Positions 31,698 to 40,582 of a stretch of DNA of 64,000 nt are shown here, piece after piece. The notes beneath the pieces were generated by a model. The model was not told the DNA's origin and ran no database searches. It was given only the letters and a program-made list of their open reading frames with translations. Both the position numbers and the translations under genes were made by a program. This DNA is from Thiomonas intermedia (GTDB lineage: Bacteria; Pseudomonadota; Gammaproteobacteria; Burkholderiales; Burkholderiaceae_C). The first letter of the stretch is position 1; each line of letters begins with the position of its first letter. Location: positions 2,976,001-3,040,000 of the forward strand of contig NZ_CP020046.1 of the NCBI RefSeq assembly GCF_002028405.1, in the 5' to 3' direction.

Positions 31698-33266
31698 TTA
31701 CGCGGGCCTGAACCCCTCTACGTCCAGTCTTGGATTGATCGGTTCCGAATTCGGCGCCGGCACCGTGCCTTCTTGCGTCGGATCCAGATCCGATCCGAAT
31801 TCCTCCAACGGCATGTGCTTCGCGCGCTCGGCCTGTTCCTTTTGCAGTTGTGCCTTCAGCGCATCCAGGTCGCTGGGCATCTTCTCCAGCAGACGTTCCT
31901 CGATCGCTGCAATCACCTGCTCCAAGTTCCAGGTCGCGATGGTGGCCTGATCCGGCGGACGCACCCGGTCTCTGCTGAATTCCAGCACCATGCCGTGTTC
32001 CAGTTCCAGTTCCAGCCCACGCGGCAGCGGCCCTTCGAGCAAGTTCCCGGTCTTCGGCTCAACCGCATAGACAAAGTGTTGATCCCGATGAATCAGGCAT
32101 CCCTGTTCGGCCCCCACGACGCCACCCCGCCGCGACTGCAACCGCCAGCCCAACTGCGGATATGGTGAGAGGATTGAGCGGAGCCGTTCCACCTCGTGTT
32201 GGGCCAGGTCGCGCTGCTGCTCCGCCTCCCGCCTCAGGTCTTTCTCCCTCAGCAGGGTGCGATTGAGATGCTGTGTGAACCGTTCAACATCGCCTGGAGC
32301 GTAGAAGCGCTGTTCCGCGACGGTCGGCCGGCTTCCCAGCAGTCCCTTCTCCGTCCCGGTGACAACGGGAACGTCCACCGGCGTCGGCGCGATCGCCTGG
32401 ATCTCTTGCATCTGCTTCGCATAGCGTGCGCTGTAGTCCTTGACGCGCTCCTGCAGCTTGGCGACCTTCGCGGTATCCGCGTCGGCCTGAGCCTGCAGCG
32501 TGTCTAGATCTGCTTTGGCCTTCTCCAGGCGGGATCGGGTCTTCCGCGCCTTGTCCTGTAGCGCGGCAAGTCGTGCCGTTTCCGCATCCAATTGCTGCTG
32601 GACCCGCGCGATCTCGCGCGGCAAGTCCTGATGCAACTGCCGCACGCTGCGGTGGACGGTCTTGCTGCGATCGTCACCGCGCTGGATGCGATCGATCACG
32701 GGAATCCCTCGGCGGATGCCCATGGACGCGAACGCCTGCCCCGCCAGATCCTGGATGTGGACGCCTTCGCGGCGGCGAAGGCGTTGCAGCACGCTCAGGC
32801 CATCCGCGCCCGTTCCGCCCAGCGTGAAGTGGTAATGCGGGGCCGACTCGTCGCCGTGATACACGACCGAGACCAACTCAGTGCCGTGCCCATGATCCCG
32901 CACGATCGCCTGCACCAGATGCAGTGCGCACGCGTGCGCCTGCTCCAGGTTCTGCGCGATCAGATGTTGCGCCGCGCGCGAGAAGGTGATGATCCCCTCG
33001 GCCAGAACGGCCTGCTTGGGCTGCAACTTCTGACTGACGCGCTGCCGATACCGCTCGGCGCAAGCGTGGGCGGCGGCCTTGAAATCACCGGAGGCAGGGC
33101 CGAACAACACCCGATTCAAATGGCTGCGCTCTGGATCGACGTATTGGGGTGGGCGGCCAATCCGCAGATTATGTTTTGCGACAAAGGCCAGGCGGGACTG
33201 CGGCACGGCCTGGAGGCGCACGGACATGCGCGCCATGCGTTCTTCTTGGGCTTCGATGGAACTCAT
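31698..33266 (-). CDS. MobV-family relaxase (plasmid recombination enzyme, Mob/Pre)
   Basis: 522 residues from the ATG at 33266, which has AAGGAG nine bases upstream; a longer frame starting at 33428 lacks support. The N-terminal half shows the MobV pattern, ending in the metal-binding motif YHGDESAPHYHF (H-x-D-E-x-x-P-H-x-H). It nicks an origin of transfer to start mobilisation. Residues ~200-400 form a long Lys/Glu/Gln-rich coiled coil. The C-terminus includes EEFGSDLDPTQEGTVPAPN. Its oriT is expected in the gap upstream (33267-33653). Confidence 0.85.
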   Translation of the reverse strand: MSSIEAQEERMARMSVRLQAVPQSRLAFVAKHNLRIGRPPQYVDPERSHLNRVLFGPASGDFKAAAHACAERYRQRVSQKLQPKQAVLAEGIITFSRAAQHLIAQNLEQAHACALHLVQAIVRDHGHGTELVSVVYHGDESAPHYHFTLGGTGADGLSVLQRLRRREGVHIQDLAGQAFASMGIRRGIPVIDRIQRGDDRSKTVHRSVRQLHQDLPREIARVQQQLDAETARLAALQDKARKTRSRLEKAKADLDTLQAQADADTAKVAKLQERVKDYSARYAKQMQEIQAIAPTPVDVPVVTGTEKGLLGSRPTVAEQRFYAPGDVERFTQHLNRTLLREKDLRREAEQQRDLAQHEVERLRSILSPYPQLGWRLQSRRGGVVGAEQGCLIHRDQHFVYAVEPKTGNLLEGPLPRGLELELEHGMVLEFSRDRVRPPDQATIATWNLEQVIAAIEERLLEKMPSDLDALKAQLQKEQAERAKHMPLEEFGSDLDPTQEGTVPAPNSEPINPRLDVEGFRPA

Positions 33267-33653
33267 CGTCCGATCTCCTTCGGGGTGGTGAAAGAGATCG
33301 GTGTAGAGGCCAAACGCGCTAGCGGGAACTCGCACAACGCACGGCCTTGCGATAAGTCTCCACCGCCGTCCGCTGCCGTCCGGCGAGCCGGGCAGAGCGT
33401 GGCGTGCGGGCGACACCGGCGGCACCATGCCGCTAGCAGCCGATCACACGGCGGAAGCGACGCGAACGCGAGGGGGTATGCAGCGACGTCCGATACCGTG
33501 CGATATAGGCGGTAGCGCAGCGGCCTGGGGATGGATGTTCACGAAGTTAATCGGCGCAATGAAGCCGTGTACCCCCGATGCGAAGGTCGCAAGCGTTGAC
33601 GGCCAAGAGCAACAGATAGACTTCTTCGATCCCTTCATTCCCCGAGACTTCTC
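33267..33653. other. Intergenic region upstream of the MobV gene (oriT expected)
   Basis: 387 bases between the divergent relaxase and NERD genes. I see no convincing protein. MobV origins of transfer normally lie just upstream of the relaxase gene, so it is the most likely place for the nick site, but I could not match a known oriT core with confidence. Confidence 0.4.
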
Positions 33654-34634
33654 ATGCTGATCAAGTCAGCCGACGACAAGACCAAACGTCTCCGTCTCCT
33701 TGAAGACCTCCAGGCGTCGCCACTGCTGGACGCCAAGCAAAGACAATGGCTCAAGGATGAATACTGGGCCGTGCGCAACGGCATCGACGGCGAGAACGAC
33801 GCGGCGCATTACATCGACCGCAATTTCATCAATAGCCAGAACCATGTGATCCTGCACGACCTACGCCTGGTCGACGACGGGCAAGTCGCGCAGATCGATC
33901 ATCTCATCATTGGTCGAGCCTTCATCTTCTACTTGCTCGAAACCAAGAACTATCGTGGCAACATTCTGATCAACGACCATGGCGAGTTCACCGTCGACTA
34001 TGGCAGGGGACAACGCTACGGCATCCCCTCACCCATCGAGCAGAGCAAACGGCACGAGGCCATCTTGTTACGGGTGCTTGATCGTCTCGGAATCTCCGGT
34101 CGCACGCAAGAAAAGCCGATGATCAAACACGCGGTGCTGATCCACCCAAAGGGCATCATCACCCGACCTGACCCGAAGGCATTCGATACCGGCGACGTCA
34201 TCAAGGCCGATCAGTTCGGCAGTTGGCGCGACGCTTTCGTCGAAAAGAAGCTAGGCGTTGGCGCAACCCTGGCCTTGGCACTCAACCTCCGCAGCCTTGA
34301 AACAATCGCGGAGTGGGGGCGCATGCTCAAGCGCCAACACCGGCCCCGGGACCTCCTAGATCTTCCGGAGTTCATGCGGCCGCGTGAGGCTGCGGCACGC
34401 GGGTTTCTCCCGACAGAGCGGCAGATAGTCAATACGCCGCCAGCACGCGCCAAGAATCAGCACGTGCAAGACGACAGCCCGCAAAGCGATGGAGCCGAGC
34501 CCAAGAAACGCCTGATTTGCGCCACCTGCGGAGCCAAGCTCAGTTTCCCGGAAGGCAAGTTTTGTTGGAACAATCCAGGACGCTTTGGGGGTTTGCAGTA
34601 TTGCCGGACGCATCAGGCGGACTTTCCGGCGTAG
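33654..34634 (+). CDS. NERD domain protein with a C-terminal Cys motif
   Basis: 326 residues. The nuclease-related (NERD) domain covers residues ~45-160: GIDGENDAAHYIDR, then VAQIDHLIIG and YLLETKNYRG, which hold the Asp and the E-x-K residues of the restriction-nuclease-like active site. The C-terminal 40 residues have CATCGAKL and a later YCRTHQ, possibly a zinc ribbon. NERD proteins are often associated with mobile elements and defence or DNA processing; the precise role is unknown. Divergent from the relaxase. Confidence 0.82.
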   Translation: MLIKSADDKTKRLRLLEDLQASPLLDAKQRQWLKDEYWAVRNGIDGENDAAHYIDRNFINSQNHVILHDLRLVDDGQVAQIDHLIIGRAFIFYLLETKNYRGNILINDHGEFTVDYGRGQRYGIPSPIEQSKRHEAILLRVLDRLGISGRTQEKPMIKHAVLIHPKGIITRPDPKAFDTGDVIKADQFGSWRDAFVEKKLGVGATLALALNLRSLETIAEWGRMLKRQHRPRDLLDLPEFMRPREAAARGFLPTERQIVNTPPARAKNQHVQDDSPQSDGAEPKKRLICATCGAKLSFPEGKFCWNNPGRFGGLQYCRTHQADFPA

Positions 34635-34845
34635 GGGGCCGTCGGTGTCGGCGTGCCAGGTGCGGCCGTCAAACCCACGCACAATCGGTGCAGGAGAATT
34701 CCGATCCCGGAGCGCGGGAACTTGCTGACGGCATCGACGGTGTGATTGGTGCTCGCTTTGAGTGTGCATCCCCACGCGCACTGCACTTTAGCGGGTGTTC
34801 GTAGCATGCCCGCTATCAGGGCGGCAGGCATCGCTTCTAGATGGC

Positions 34846-36042
34846 TCACCGCAGAAAGCCGACTCGACGCGGCGCAGCGCTTGTCTCCGTCTCCGGCACA
34901 TCCTCCGGCTGCAGGCACTCCCGATGGGCGCGCAACGCACGCGCCACCGCTCGCCGTACAAGTACGCGCTGTTGCCGGGGATTGGCCTGCGCCACCTTCT
35001 CGATCGCGGTCTTGGCAACGTCCAACTCGACGGCCGGCCCCATGTCCGCGAAGAGCTGTTGGAACAACGTGCGTGCCGTCCGAAAGCGTTGATCCTGGTC
35101 GGGTTCCTCGATGCGGTGAATCACAAAGCGGGACAGCAGACTCGGTTCCACGCGGTCGATATCGTTCGCAGTCGCAATCCACACGATGTACCGGGCGTCA
35201 ATCGGCAGGGGAAACGATTCATCTTCAAAGGTGCGTGCCGTCACGGGTTCGAGCAGACCATGCAGTGAACGCAGGGGATCAAGCCGATCATCACGTGGGG
35301 CTTTGTCGAGTTCGTCCAACAGGATGACCGGACTCATGTGTTTGCCCTGCGCCAGCGCATGAAAGACCAGCCCAGTCCGCGTATTGCTCCAGTAACGCGA
35401 CGACCCGGACAACGCACTCGGTCCATTGGACGCGTCGAGCGACAAACGGAAGGTCGGGAGTCCCATGCTCTCGGCGATCATCCGCGTGAAATGCGTTTTG
35501 CCGATACCGGGTGGACCCAACAACAGAAGAGGTGGCGCAACCAAGGGGCGTCCACTGCGCAGCGCCAGAGTCGCCGCATCGCGCAGATCCTCGATGGGTC
35601 CACGGAAATGGGCCATCTCGTGCGTCAGGTCTTCCAAGCTCCGCTCTACATCGTCCTTCAGCAACCCACTGCGCCAGGGACCGACACGGAGCAAGGTGTT
35701 GACCAGGTGGCGATCCCGCTTGGCGATCTCCCGATCCGGCGACGTGCCGTTGAGCCGGTCCCAGGTGCGCCGGAGATCGGTGTCGAGATACAGAGGCTGT
35801 TGTCCAACCTCCCGCTGGTGTCTCCACTTGTGGGAGAAATCCGGTTCCTCCTCGCCAGACGACTTGGACGGCGTTGCGGGCGCATGAGACGGGACGGCTT
35901 CGTTCGCCGACGATGCCGTCTCCACCTTTGCGAGGCGTTCTTCGTGAACCGTCGTGGGGATGAAGAGGCGATACCCCTTGCCACCCCAAAGTCGGTATCC
36001 GGGCTCTTCAAATTCAAACGGCGTGATGCTGTTGGTGTTCAT
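34846..36042 (-). CDS. AAA+ ATPase, Lon-like without a protease domain
   Basis: 398 residues from the ATG at 36042 (GGGAG upstream). The AAA+ core: Walker A LLLGPPGIGKTHFTRMIAE, Walker B ILLDELDKAP, sensor 1 VWIATANDIDRVE and arginine-finger LLSRFVIHRIE. The N-terminal ~150 residues have no known domain, and there is no S16 peptidase after the ATPase. This is a stand-alone remodelling ATPase of unknown target in the island cargo. No obvious partner peptidase is next to it. Confidence 0.82.
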   Translation of the reverse strand: MNTNSITPFEFEEPGYRLWGGKGYRLFIPTTVHEERLAKVETASSANEAVPSHAPATPSKSSGEEEPDFSHKWRHQREVGQQPLYLDTDLRRTWDRLNGTSPDREIAKRDRHLVNTLLRVGPWRSGLLKDDVERSLEDLTHEMAHFRGPIEDLRDAATLALRSGRPLVAPPLLLLGPPGIGKTHFTRMIAESMGLPTFRLSLDASNGPSALSGSSRYWSNTRTGLVFHALAQGKHMSPVILLDELDKAPRDDRLDPLRSLHGLLEPVTARTFEDESFPLPIDARYIVWIATANDIDRVEPSLLSRFVIHRIEEPDQDQRFRTARTLFQQLFADMGPAVELDVAKTAIEKVAQANPRQQRVLVRRAVARALRAHRECLQPEDVPETETSAAPRRVGFLR

Positions 36043-36513
36043 GCGGGCTCCCGAGGACTGAGACAAGCGCGGGGCACCGATGAACAAAGCCCCGCGTGAA
36101 GCGGGGCTGGCAGGCAGGGGACAGAGACGTCCTGGAAGGTCAGATCATGCGCTGGCAACCCCGAAATGGACGCGCAGCGCTATGTGCTGAACGCGCACGA
36201 CCGCGCTCAGAGCGTCGGAGAAGCGAAAGGCGGAGGTCATCGTGTTTACTTGGAAGAGCGGCGAAGTATGCGGAGTACCGGCGGCGGGGTCAACAGGCCA
36301 TGCGGTAAATCGCCGCCGATGGGGGGTAGGGGGTGCCGCCGCGCGTGATGTTGTGGGCTGGACACGGCCCAAGCGGTCTTCCGGGGCTAACGAATCAAGC
36401 GCAGGTCTCGGCCAGTTACAGCCATTCGCGAGCGACTGGAATGGGCAAAGACAGCAGGATGAGACTCATCTCCACCACATGGAGTGTGTGGCTTCCAGCG
36501 CGAGGCGATATTT
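36043..36513. other. Intergenic region, nothing recognised
   Basis: 471 bases between the AAA+ gene and the next minus-strand gene. Frames on both strands lack domains or good ribosome binding sites. No tRNA, strong terminator or repeat was seen. Confidence 0.5.
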
Positions 36514-37539
36514 TTAGAACACGAGCTCTTTGTCAGTCGCGCAAAACACGCGACTGTGCGATTGCGCGACCACATTCATATTGAAGCTGCGCAGCAAGTC
36601 TTCGTGATCGTGCTCGCGACGCAAAGTGATCGGAAGATTGGAGTTCATGAACATGTCGATCGCTCCTGGCGGCATCCATGCAGGTATGGTGTGCGGAGTG
36701 CGATCCATCACGATGTACCGAATGAACGCACGGGAATTTAGGTTGAAGTCAAAACCGTTCGCTCGCTCGCTGTCGGTATTTGTGGTCATTGCACGATCAG
36801 ATAGCAGACACCTCGGTGTGCTGTAGGTGCACACGAGAACAGCTAACGCGAACTGCTTTGATGTGAACACGTTTCGCACGGTTTCATCAAATAGCGACGG
36901 GAATCCCGGCTTCAACTCCACGAGCATGTTGAAAAGCATCCGCAGCCAGCGGCTGTACTGCGCGTTCGTGATCTTGAGCTCTTTGCATAGGTATTTTTCG
37001 TGCTTACGCCGGCCGTTTAAAACCTTGTTGAATAGCTCGCGCACCGCAGGATCCTGCGGTGTGTAGTTAGCCAGCTCACCGAACGTGTTCAGGATTTTCA
37101 CCACCGAATAGGGGTTCCGGGCAAAGTTCATGAGCTTAGCCGCGTAGATGTTCTCCACTTCGTCGCTGACGCCATAGTCACCAGTCGCGAGCTTGGTCAG
37201 TAGGCTCTCGGTATTCTTCTCCACCTCGGCTTCGTACCGGTGGAACAGTCTCTCGAAGTTCTGCCTCAGCGGCCGATTCCTGTCCACGTCGAAGCTGAAG
37301 AGATCGAGCATCGACAGATTGGTGGAAATCGGGCGGCTGTGCGCCGTACCTAAACGCATCGCACCCGCTGTATTACTCAGGATTTCAAACTCGTAGATTC
37401 GCTGCTTGTCCCTGTCCACTAATGGATTGATGGCGTTCAACCGCTGCTCTGTCTGAGGCAGGAAGTGTTGATTGCGGGTTTTATCGAGCAAGTCCACAAG
37501 GCGCCATTTGTCTGTACCTTTATATAGTTTACAGGGCAA
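36514..37539 (-). CDS. Hypothetical protein, possibly DUF4238-like
   Basis: Up to 341 residues. The N-terminal part (NQHFLPQ followed by KQRIYEFEI) resembles the start of DUF4238 proteins, and the central region is Asn/Phe/Leu-rich. The longest start is a TTG at 37539 without a good ribosome binding site; a GTG at 37500 is another option, so the N-terminus is uncertain. The DNA is visibly lower in GC than the chromosome, in line with recent transfer. No catalytic motif recognised. Confidence 0.6.
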   Translation of the reverse strand: MPCKLYKGTDKWRLVDLLDKTRNQHFLPQTEQRLNAINPLVDRDKQRIYEFEILSNTAGAMRLGTAHSRPISTNLSMLDLFSFDVDRNRPLRQNFERLFHRYEAEVEKNTESLLTKLATGDYGVSDEVENIYAAKLMNFARNPYSVVKILNTFGELANYTPQDPAVRELFNKVLNGRRKHEKYLCKELKITNAQYSRWLRMLFNMLVELKPGFPSLFDETVRNVFTSKQFALAVLVCTYSTPRCLLSDRAMTTNTDSERANGFDFNLNSRAFIRYIVMDRTPHTIPAWMPPGAIDMFMNSNLPITLRREHDHEDLLRSFNMNVVAQSHSRVFCATDKELVF

Positions 37540-38310
37540 GGCCGAAATTGACTATTCAGCCGCCAAGCGTGACCTTGAAGAAGGTTACTCAGACATGCTG
37601 GACGGTATGAAAGTCCGGTATCTGGCGACCAATCTTCAGATGTATCGGCCCGCTTTGGGTCGTGACCAGCCGCCGGGCCGAATTGGGCGAGAGTCCGTTC
37701 AGGCCGATCGATGGCGGGAGGCCGAATGGTCGTCTTCGAAGTATGTCGGTCGATCTCTAGTCGCACTTGGCTTGCGAAGGACACAGTCGGTGTCGGCCTC
37801 ACGGTGCGCGGAGCGGTCGGTCAGCGGATGGACGGGCCTGCGACAAGATGGCCGCCTGGGGCGCGCGGGCGGTCGACGCGGCGCGACCCGAGCGACGGCG
37901 ACGTCACTGGAAGGGTTTCGAAAGGGAGGTTCCTCCCTTCGCCTACTGCACCCCCGCAAGGGGGTGCTAGTAGGTTAAACGCCCCGGCCAGCTCGCTCTG
38001 CGGGACATCGGTCGCGCGGGACCGTCGCATGCCGCAGTGAGACGCGTCCCGCGGCCGCTGGAACGATGCAGCGACTCAGCCGACGCGAGACAGGCGGCGA
38101 CGTGCGCGATCTCAACAAGTCACCCCTCGCATCGCGGCCGCGCCTGGCGGCGCGGGGGCATGGAGGAGGGGCGCAAGCGCCGTAGGGCTGGCAGGAGGAT
38201 GCGCGCCCGGTGGCGCTGCATCTTCCAGCGCCGCGGTGCCGGAGATGCATCGTGCGTGCGGGCGTGAGACTGGCCAGCCGAGACGGAGGGGAATGGGTAG
38301 GGCGGCCCAT

Positions 38311-38490
38311 GGAAATGGACCATTGCATTGGTCCATTTCCGAAAGAACGGACCATTTAAATGGTCCGTTTCTTCAAACGGACCAAAAGAATGGTCCATTT
38401 CCCGGAAACAGCCCAAAGGAATGGTCCATTTCCTGGAAACGGACCAAAGAAAAGGTCCATTTCCAAGGAGTGGACCAAAAAATAGGCCGC
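38311..38490. repeat. Tandem imperfect-palindrome array with GGACC/GGTCC core
   Basis: Five to six units of ~30 bp. 38311-38340 is a 12-bp perfect inverted repeat (GGAAATGGACCA / TGGTCCATTTCC) around 6 bases. 38346-38369 is a perfect 24-bp palindrome (AACGGACCATTT / AAATGGTCCGTT). Later units keep GGAAACGGACCAAAG and TGGTCCATTTCC with drift. The units are contiguous, unlike CRISPR. A three-unit array of the same family lies at 58965-59052. Confidence 0.85.
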
Positions 38491-39028
38491 CGGGGAGGGG
38501 GCGGGTATCCCAGAAGCAGGAAGAGGGGGCGCAGCTCCTATGAGGCATCCTCGTCAGCGCGCTGAACTCCGGGCGCAGCGGCCAGAGGCTGGATCTCGGC
38601 CTGACCGGACGCTGGGCGCTGCCAGTGGCGACGACGGCAATGGTGTGGTCAGCAGCCACCGGCAACGTCGGCCTCGGGGATAGCGCCTTTCAGCGCCATC
38701 GCACCGGCTCCTTCGACCGGGTGCAGACTTCCGGCCTCAGCCTCCGAACCGGTCACACCGAACGCAGGTATCCTTGTTCACAATCTAGCCAATGATCGAT
38801 ACGGCGCCTTCGATCTGAAAGCTATCGTGCCGGTACGGGTTGCGCTCCTACTCTCGATGCCAGGACTTGTGGCGTGACACGATGGGGCACCGGGTTTCAT
38901 GGCTTTTTATCTTTGCATGCAGGCGAGGCACGAGCTGGCAAGCACATACGTTTTCTGGGGATTCGTGTGACAAAGATATTGCGCACCACCCAGCTTACCC
39001 GGCATGATCTGCGGGATACAAATTTTAC

Positions 39029-39035
39029 GTTATGC
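39029..39035 (+). repeat. First cassette boundary (GTTATGC), attC or attI remnant
   Basis: GTTATGC fits the integron core site GTTRRRY and lies 20 bases before the first cassette gene. No matching R'' half was found within ~100 bases upstream, so it may be the 3' half of a decayed attC or the attI of a lost integron. Confidence 0.45.
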
Positions 39036-39054
39036 CTATTGAGCCTTTGAGTAC

Positions 39055-39846
39055 ATGTACAAAGCAAAAATAAAGCTCGTAACCGTCGGTCATTTACCAC
39101 TACACCTAGACCTCATCCGAGTTTCCGCATGGAAGTCCGAGGTTTTTGAGTTGGCTGGTGATATTGAAAACTTCGCGTTACGCTGTGATTCGGATAGTGA
39201 CGGCTGGGTTTTTTCCGACGCACTACTGAAGGCCCAGCTTCCAGCACACGCTGACGCAGACTTTCTAATAGCAATCGTCAATGTTCCAATTGAAGACAAC
39301 TGGTACTCAAGATGGCTTGGCGATAATCAGATTGTTTTTACGTTTAGCCAAATCAAGGATTTCCTTGCTTGGGAGAACATCCCATTAGAAAACGCCATCC
39401 TTCGTGTTCTATACGCGTATAGCCTACTTTACAGACGTTCAGAAAATAAAATTCCTGGCTTCGACGAAGCGCCAAGCTTCACTCACGACGAAACACGCGG
39501 ATGCCTGTTCGACATGAATGGCATCAAGTCGGATCTAGTCGAATCGTGCAATAAACCCGTTGTTTGCGCAGAGTGCGAGGAGCGCCTCCGGAACGAACGT
39601 GTTTCAAATCAAACGATAAAGACTGTACAGAGTGAAATACGCAAAATTCGTAAGCATCTTTACTATCGTGCGCTCGATTTCGTAAAGGCCAAGCCTTTGG
39701 TTGCACTGGCGATTTCAAGCGTTTTTGCCATTCTGCTAGGCGTCATTGGTTCATTAATCGCTTCGTATATCTACGACAGTATTACTCTGCAGCCAATCGT
39801 AGGCATAACAAGTCAATCCAGCGGATCCGCTAAAGCGGGCCGCTGA
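39055..39846 (+). CDS. Cassette 1 gene: hypothetical protein with C-terminal membrane segment
   Basis: 263 residues, unknown family. The C-terminus has one transmembrane helix (LVALAISSVFAILLGVIGSL then IASYIYDS). The N-terminal ~220 residues are soluble and include CAECEERLRNE. The DNA is AT-richer than the chromosome. It is flanked by GTTATGC and an attC site whose 5' half overlaps the 3' end of the gene, as is usual for integron cassettes. Confidence 0.75.
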   Translation: MYKAKIKLVTVGHLPLHLDLIRVSAWKSEVFELAGDIENFALRCDSDSDGWVFSDALLKAQLPAHADADFLIAIVNVPIEDNWYSRWLGDNQIVFTFSQIKDFLAWENIPLENAILRVLYAYSLLYRRSENKIPGFDEAPSFTHDETRGCLFDMNGIKSDLVESCNKPVVCAECEERLRNERVSNQTIKTVQSEIRKIRKHLYYRALDFVKAKPLVALAISSVFAILLGVIGSLIASYIYDSITLQPIVGITSQSSGSAKAGR

Positions 39847-39861
39847 TTTCCAACGTTATGT
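39803..39861 (+). repeat. attC site of cassette 1
   Basis: GCATAAC at the left and GTTATGT at the right are the simple R'' and R' sites. Between them AATCCAGCGG-A-TCCGCT pairs with AGCGGGCCGCTGATT with an unpaired base, the extrahelical base typical of integron attC hairpins. 59 bases. Confidence 0.8.
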
Positions 39862-39877
39862 CTCTTAAGTTGCCCCA

Positions 39878-40513
39878 ATGACTGCCCTCGTCTTCGCCCT
39901 CCAGCCTGAGCAAGTTTGTATAGCCATGGACACCCTAGTAGTCGGTGCAGACGACAGAATGCCCATGGCTTTTCAACGCAAGTTCTTGTCTTTTTCAGAG
40001 TCCGATTTGGTTGTCGCGGGCACAGGTCACGCGGGTTTCATCAATGGCTGGTTTCAGCATCTTCAGTCCAATCTCCGCGGAGCGACGATTGACGACCTGA
40101 ATGAAGAAGCTCCGAGAGTTTTTCGCGCATCGGTCAGTGCCGAAGGCGGTTTGAGCGGACTTACTGCCACGATCTACCACTTCGGCTACTCAACCAGAGA
40201 ACAACGGTATGCCGGCTACGCCTATCGCTCAGAACACAGCTTTCGTTCCGACAGGCTTCAGTATGCTCTTGGGTACAAGCCCGTTGTCTCGGTTACGCCA
40301 AACGACGACATTCGCTTCCCCGAATTTCTCATTGACATCATCTTGGAGCAGCAGCGCCAAGATTGCCTCCAGCCGATAGCCGAGAGGGTAGGCATAGGCG
40401 GCGAAATTGAGTTTGTAGTTATGTCAGGGCGCACAATCCATGTTGAAACGGTACACCGTTTTTCGTCGTATGAAGCCGAGGCAATCCACATTGAACGACG
40501 CGCAGAGGCATAA
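39878..40513 (+). CDS. Cassette 2 gene: proteasome-like (Ntn-hydrolase) protein
   Basis: 211 residues. The sequence after the initiator Met, TALVFALQPEQVCIAMD, resembles the start of HslV/proteasome beta subunits (T-x-x-V, then VxIAxD). Counting the Thr as residue 1, Asp falls at 17 and a Lys at 34, against Thr1-Asp17-Lys33 in HslV. AGTGHAGFINGWFQHL matches the position of HslV AGFAG. No HslU or ATPase gene is adjacent. It is encoded in a cassette with no ribosome binding site. A peptidase or amidase activity is a hypothesis. Confidence 0.6.
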   Translation: MTALVFALQPEQVCIAMDTLVVGADDRMPMAFQRKFLSFSESDLVVAGTGHAGFINGWFQHLQSNLRGATIDDLNEEAPRVFRASVSAEGGLSGLTATIYHFGYSTREQRYAGYAYRSEHSFRSDRLQYALGYKPVVSVTPNDDIRFPEFLIDIILEQQRQDCLQPIAERVGIGGEIEFVVMSGRTIHVETVHRFSSYEAEAIHIERRAEA

Positions 40514-40576
40514 CCCTGCGGCCCACCGGACGCTGTGCGATAAAGGCGCGCAGCGCCGGTGACTTCCACGTTAGGG
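40508..40576 (+). repeat. attC site of cassette 2
   Basis: GCATAAC (its TAA is the gene's stop codon) to GTTAGGG. CACCGG-A-CGCT pairs with AGCG-CCGGTG with one extra A, the extrahelical base of attC sites. 69 bases. Confidence 0.82.
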
Positions 40577-40582
40577 GCCAAC

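Larger units (their letters stand above)
37540..39054. other. 1.5-kb region without a clear gene; holds the palindrome array
   Basis: No reading frame here has a credible start and composition. A tandem palindrome array lies at 38311-38490 (listed separately). Upstream at 37960-37975 is a small hairpin (CCCCCGCAAGGGGG). The strong bias toward short GC-rich frames on all strands argues that they are chance frames. An origin, oriT or partition locus would fit the structure. Confidence 0.5.

Noticed and set aside
37472-38040. Overlapping short frames on both strands in the 37.5-38.3 kb region
   Set aside because: Several frames overlap on all strands with the same GC-driven composition. None has a good start or a motif.
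38311-38490. CRISPR array
   Set aside because: The units are contiguous palindromes with drift; there are no unique spacers of constant length and no cas genes nearby.
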